Shown here: one piece after another, positions 62,690-64,000 of the stretch
Layout of the letters: every line of letters begins with the position of its first letter
Numbering within the stretch: position 1 is the first letter of the stretch
Assembly (NCBI RefSeq): GCF_000767465.1
Contig: NZ_CP009291.1
Coordinates: 1,691,501-1,755,500, forward strand
DNA from: Novosphingobium pentaromativorans US6-1
Lineage (GTDB): Bacteria > Pseudomonadota > Alphaproteobacteria > Sphingomonadales > Sphingomonadaceae
Direction of reading: 5' to 3'
Length of the DNA: 64,000 bases
Made by a program: the position numbers and the translations under genes
Notes under the pieces: model-generated
What the model was told of the DNA's origin: nothing
Databases searched by the model: none
Seen by the model: only the letters and a program-made list of their open reading frames with translations

Positions 62690-63526
62690 TCAATTCCTGT
62701 TGAGGCCCATCGCGCGGCTCTGGAGCTTGTGCTTCCAGAGCTGCTCGACTGCGACGATCTCCTCATGGGTCGCCGACGATCCGCTGACCTCGAGGATGCT
62801 GACCTGATAGTCGCTGGGCTCGCTGCTCTTGAGACCAATATTGCCGCCATGTCCGTCCTGGGCATAATTCTGCCAGCGGCCGAAAAAGCCGGCGTCGCCA
62901 GTTGCCGAGCCGACGTATTGCTCTCTGGTTTTAGCCGACGTGAGGAGATAGACGCCGCGTGCCGCGCGTAGGGCAGAGACCCAGGTCGCTGGCAGCCCCT
63001 GCACGTCGGAGATGTTCGCGATGAAGTGCGTGTATCCCGGAAACGCATCTTCCCGGAACGCGCGGGTCAGCTCGACGATTGGCTTATTCTGTCGATCCGG
63101 ACGCTGTACCCAGGACCTGGCGCCCGCCCCCCATTCGATCCACAGCCGTCCAATATAGAGTTCAAGTTCGCCGACCCGAGCCGTCTCATAGAGGTCGAGC
63201 TCGCCATTGCTGAGAGTCATGCCAGGAACGAGATGGAGCGGATCGATCCACGAAGCATCGACCGTGCCGACGCGCCGGGCTGTATAGATCCCTGCGAACA
63301 GCGTTCCACCGGTCGGCGGAGCCACGAAGCTCGCCCAGAAGGGCACCGCGAGCCCGGCGCGGTTGCCAATCGTCTGCACCCGTTGATACTCTTCGAAGGA
63401 AGGCCGGTCGTCCCGCCAAAGCAAATAGGGCGTGCGGCCGTTCGGCGCCTTCGTCTGGTGGCGGAGCAGACGGACCTGCCCGGCGGCGAGCCCCGCTTTC
63501 TCGAGCAGATCTGTGAATAGCAGCAT
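62690..63526 (-). CDS. GIY-YIG nuclease-family protein
   Basis: A 278-residue protein starting at ATG 63526, which overlaps the upstream stop by one base (TGATG). The C-terminal 110 residues are a GIY-YIG domain: GVYLLTSAKTREQYVGSATG (the GVY and YVG motif pair), the Arg in FFGRWQNYAQDGHGG, the Glu in EEIVAVEQLWKHKL and the Asn in GLNRN. The N-terminal 165 residues are a partner domain with aromatic-rich strands (TPYLLWRDDRPSFEEYQRVQ), function unknown. It probably cuts DNA, with the neighbouring DUF4365-like protein as a partner. Confidence 0.82.
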   Translation of the reverse strand: MLLFTDLLEKAGLAAGQVRLLRHQTKAPNGRTPYLLWRDDRPSFEEYQRVQTIGNRAGLAVPFWASFVAPPTGGTLFAGIYTARRVGTVDASWIDPLHLVPGMTLSNGELDLYETARVGELELYIGRLWIEWGAGARSWVQRPDRQNKPIVELTRAFREDAFPGYTHFIANISDVQGLPATWVSALRAARGVYLLTSAKTREQYVGSATGDAGFFGRWQNYAQDGHGGNIGLKSSEPSDYQVSILEVSGSSATHEEIVAVEQLWKHKLQSRAMGLNRN

Positions 63527-64000
63527 CAGAACCCCCTAATCTGCTGGACGAGGGTCGAGCGCGGCGGCTGTGTCACGCCAAAGGCTGCGGCGATCTCTCC
63601 CCATGCGGTTTCGAGCTCAGTCAGCCGCTCGTCCTCGCCCAAGCCCGCCAAAGTGAACTCGGCCGTGGCGCTAGGCTCAAGGGCCACCGGCTTGCCGCCC
63701 CACCGTGTGTCCGAGATCCAATGCAGCCCTTCGAGGCCGGTGGCACCGATCATGACATCGAACGGGCCTTTAGCGCCCTGCCGTTGCAGGACTGGTAGGT
63801 TCTCGTCGATGAAGTCATTGATATGCGAGATAAGCGCATCGGCGAAGAACAAGGCCCGATCCTCCCGATCGGCGATGAAAGGGTCGACGCCCCAAAGCTC
63901 GCCGGTGCTGCGAAACTGCATCACACAATTGGTCAGAGGCCTTTCACCTGATGCCCGCAGACTACCGCTGTAAACGATGAAACCGCCCTTGGTGGCACCC
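63526..64000 (-). CDS. Unfinished gene of the terminal defence-like operon (5' end outside window)
   Basis: The frame is open from the right edge of the window (GATKGGFIVYSGSLRASGER) to TGA at 63526, 157 residues, so the ATG/GTG near 63924 is internal. Visible segments are MQFRSTGELWGVDPFIADRE, ALISHINDFIDENLPVLQRQ and GPFDVMIGATGLEGLHWISD. The ending is helical. This may be the C-terminal part of a larger sensor or ATPase protein, but I do not recognise it. The one-base overlap with the GIY-YIG gene points to co-translation. Confidence 0.65.
   Translation of the reverse strand, partial: GATKGGFIVYSGSLRASGERPLTNCVMQFRSTGELWGVDPFIADREDRALFFADALISHINDFIDENLPVLQRQGAKGPFDVMIGATGLEGLHWISDTRWGGKPVALEPSATAEFTLAGLGEDERLTELETAWGEIAAAFGVTQPPRSTLVQQIRGF

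Overview
The window looks like a stretch of a large conjugative plasmid (or an integrated plasmid-like region) from a GC-rich alphaproteobacterium, most likely a sphingomonad (Novosphingobium, Sphingobium or Sphingomonas). The basis is family knowledge: the traA/traD/ribbon-helix-helix order, the DUF736, DUF932, DUF2493, DUF5818, DUF5983 and DUF6117 genes, a strawberry-notch helicase fused to a methyltransferase, and a ParB/toprim pair are typical of plasmids in that order. I see no rRNA, tRNA, CRISPR array or replication initiator.

Layout. 1-1666: an IS3-family insertion sequence between a broken sensor kinase and a broken RND pump. 1837-8765: transfer genes on the minus strand in R388 order (helix protein, coupling protein TraD, MobF relaxase TraA, then a lytic transglycosylase), with a likely oriT at about 7943-8450. 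8924-13809: small plasmid accessory genes and a ParDE toxin-antitoxin pair. 13869-45183: backbone genes on the minus strand, three of them cut open by mobile elements. 45326-49726: ParB-like protein, toprim/zinc-finger protein and an unusual MucR-like protein. 49892-52566: genes of ordinary character. 52897-64000: a defence-like island with a membrane protein, a 2006-residue nuclease-STAND ATPase (Avs-like), a DUF4365 nuclease-like protein, a GIY-YIG protein and an unfinished gene.

The most interesting part is the nested set of multi-recombinase elements. Element A (14475-23657) and element B (27620-34490) each carry three tyrosine recombinases plus a small helix-turn-helix protein in one overlapping operon, an arrangement reminiscent of Tn554. 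Their ends are related and polar: the end on the tnpA side of A resembles that of B, and likewise for the tnpC side. A splits a PAPS-reductase-like gene and B splits a DUF932 gene. The same DUF932 gene also holds a group II intron (24728-27273). A third element of the RIT type (about 39149-42978), with three recombinases and perfect 40-bp inverted repeats, splits the strawberry-notch gene. In every case the two halves of the target rejoin in frame.

Element A carries five genes in its cargo: two ThsB-type TIR proteins, two other TIR proteins and a stand-alone SLOG-like protein, with no SIR2-type ThsA. This is a candidate Thoeris-related anti-phage cluster of unfamiliar composition, carried by a recombinase-quartet transposon. 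Element B carries an ArdC-type anti-restriction gene. All functions are read from sequence motifs by eye, without database searches.
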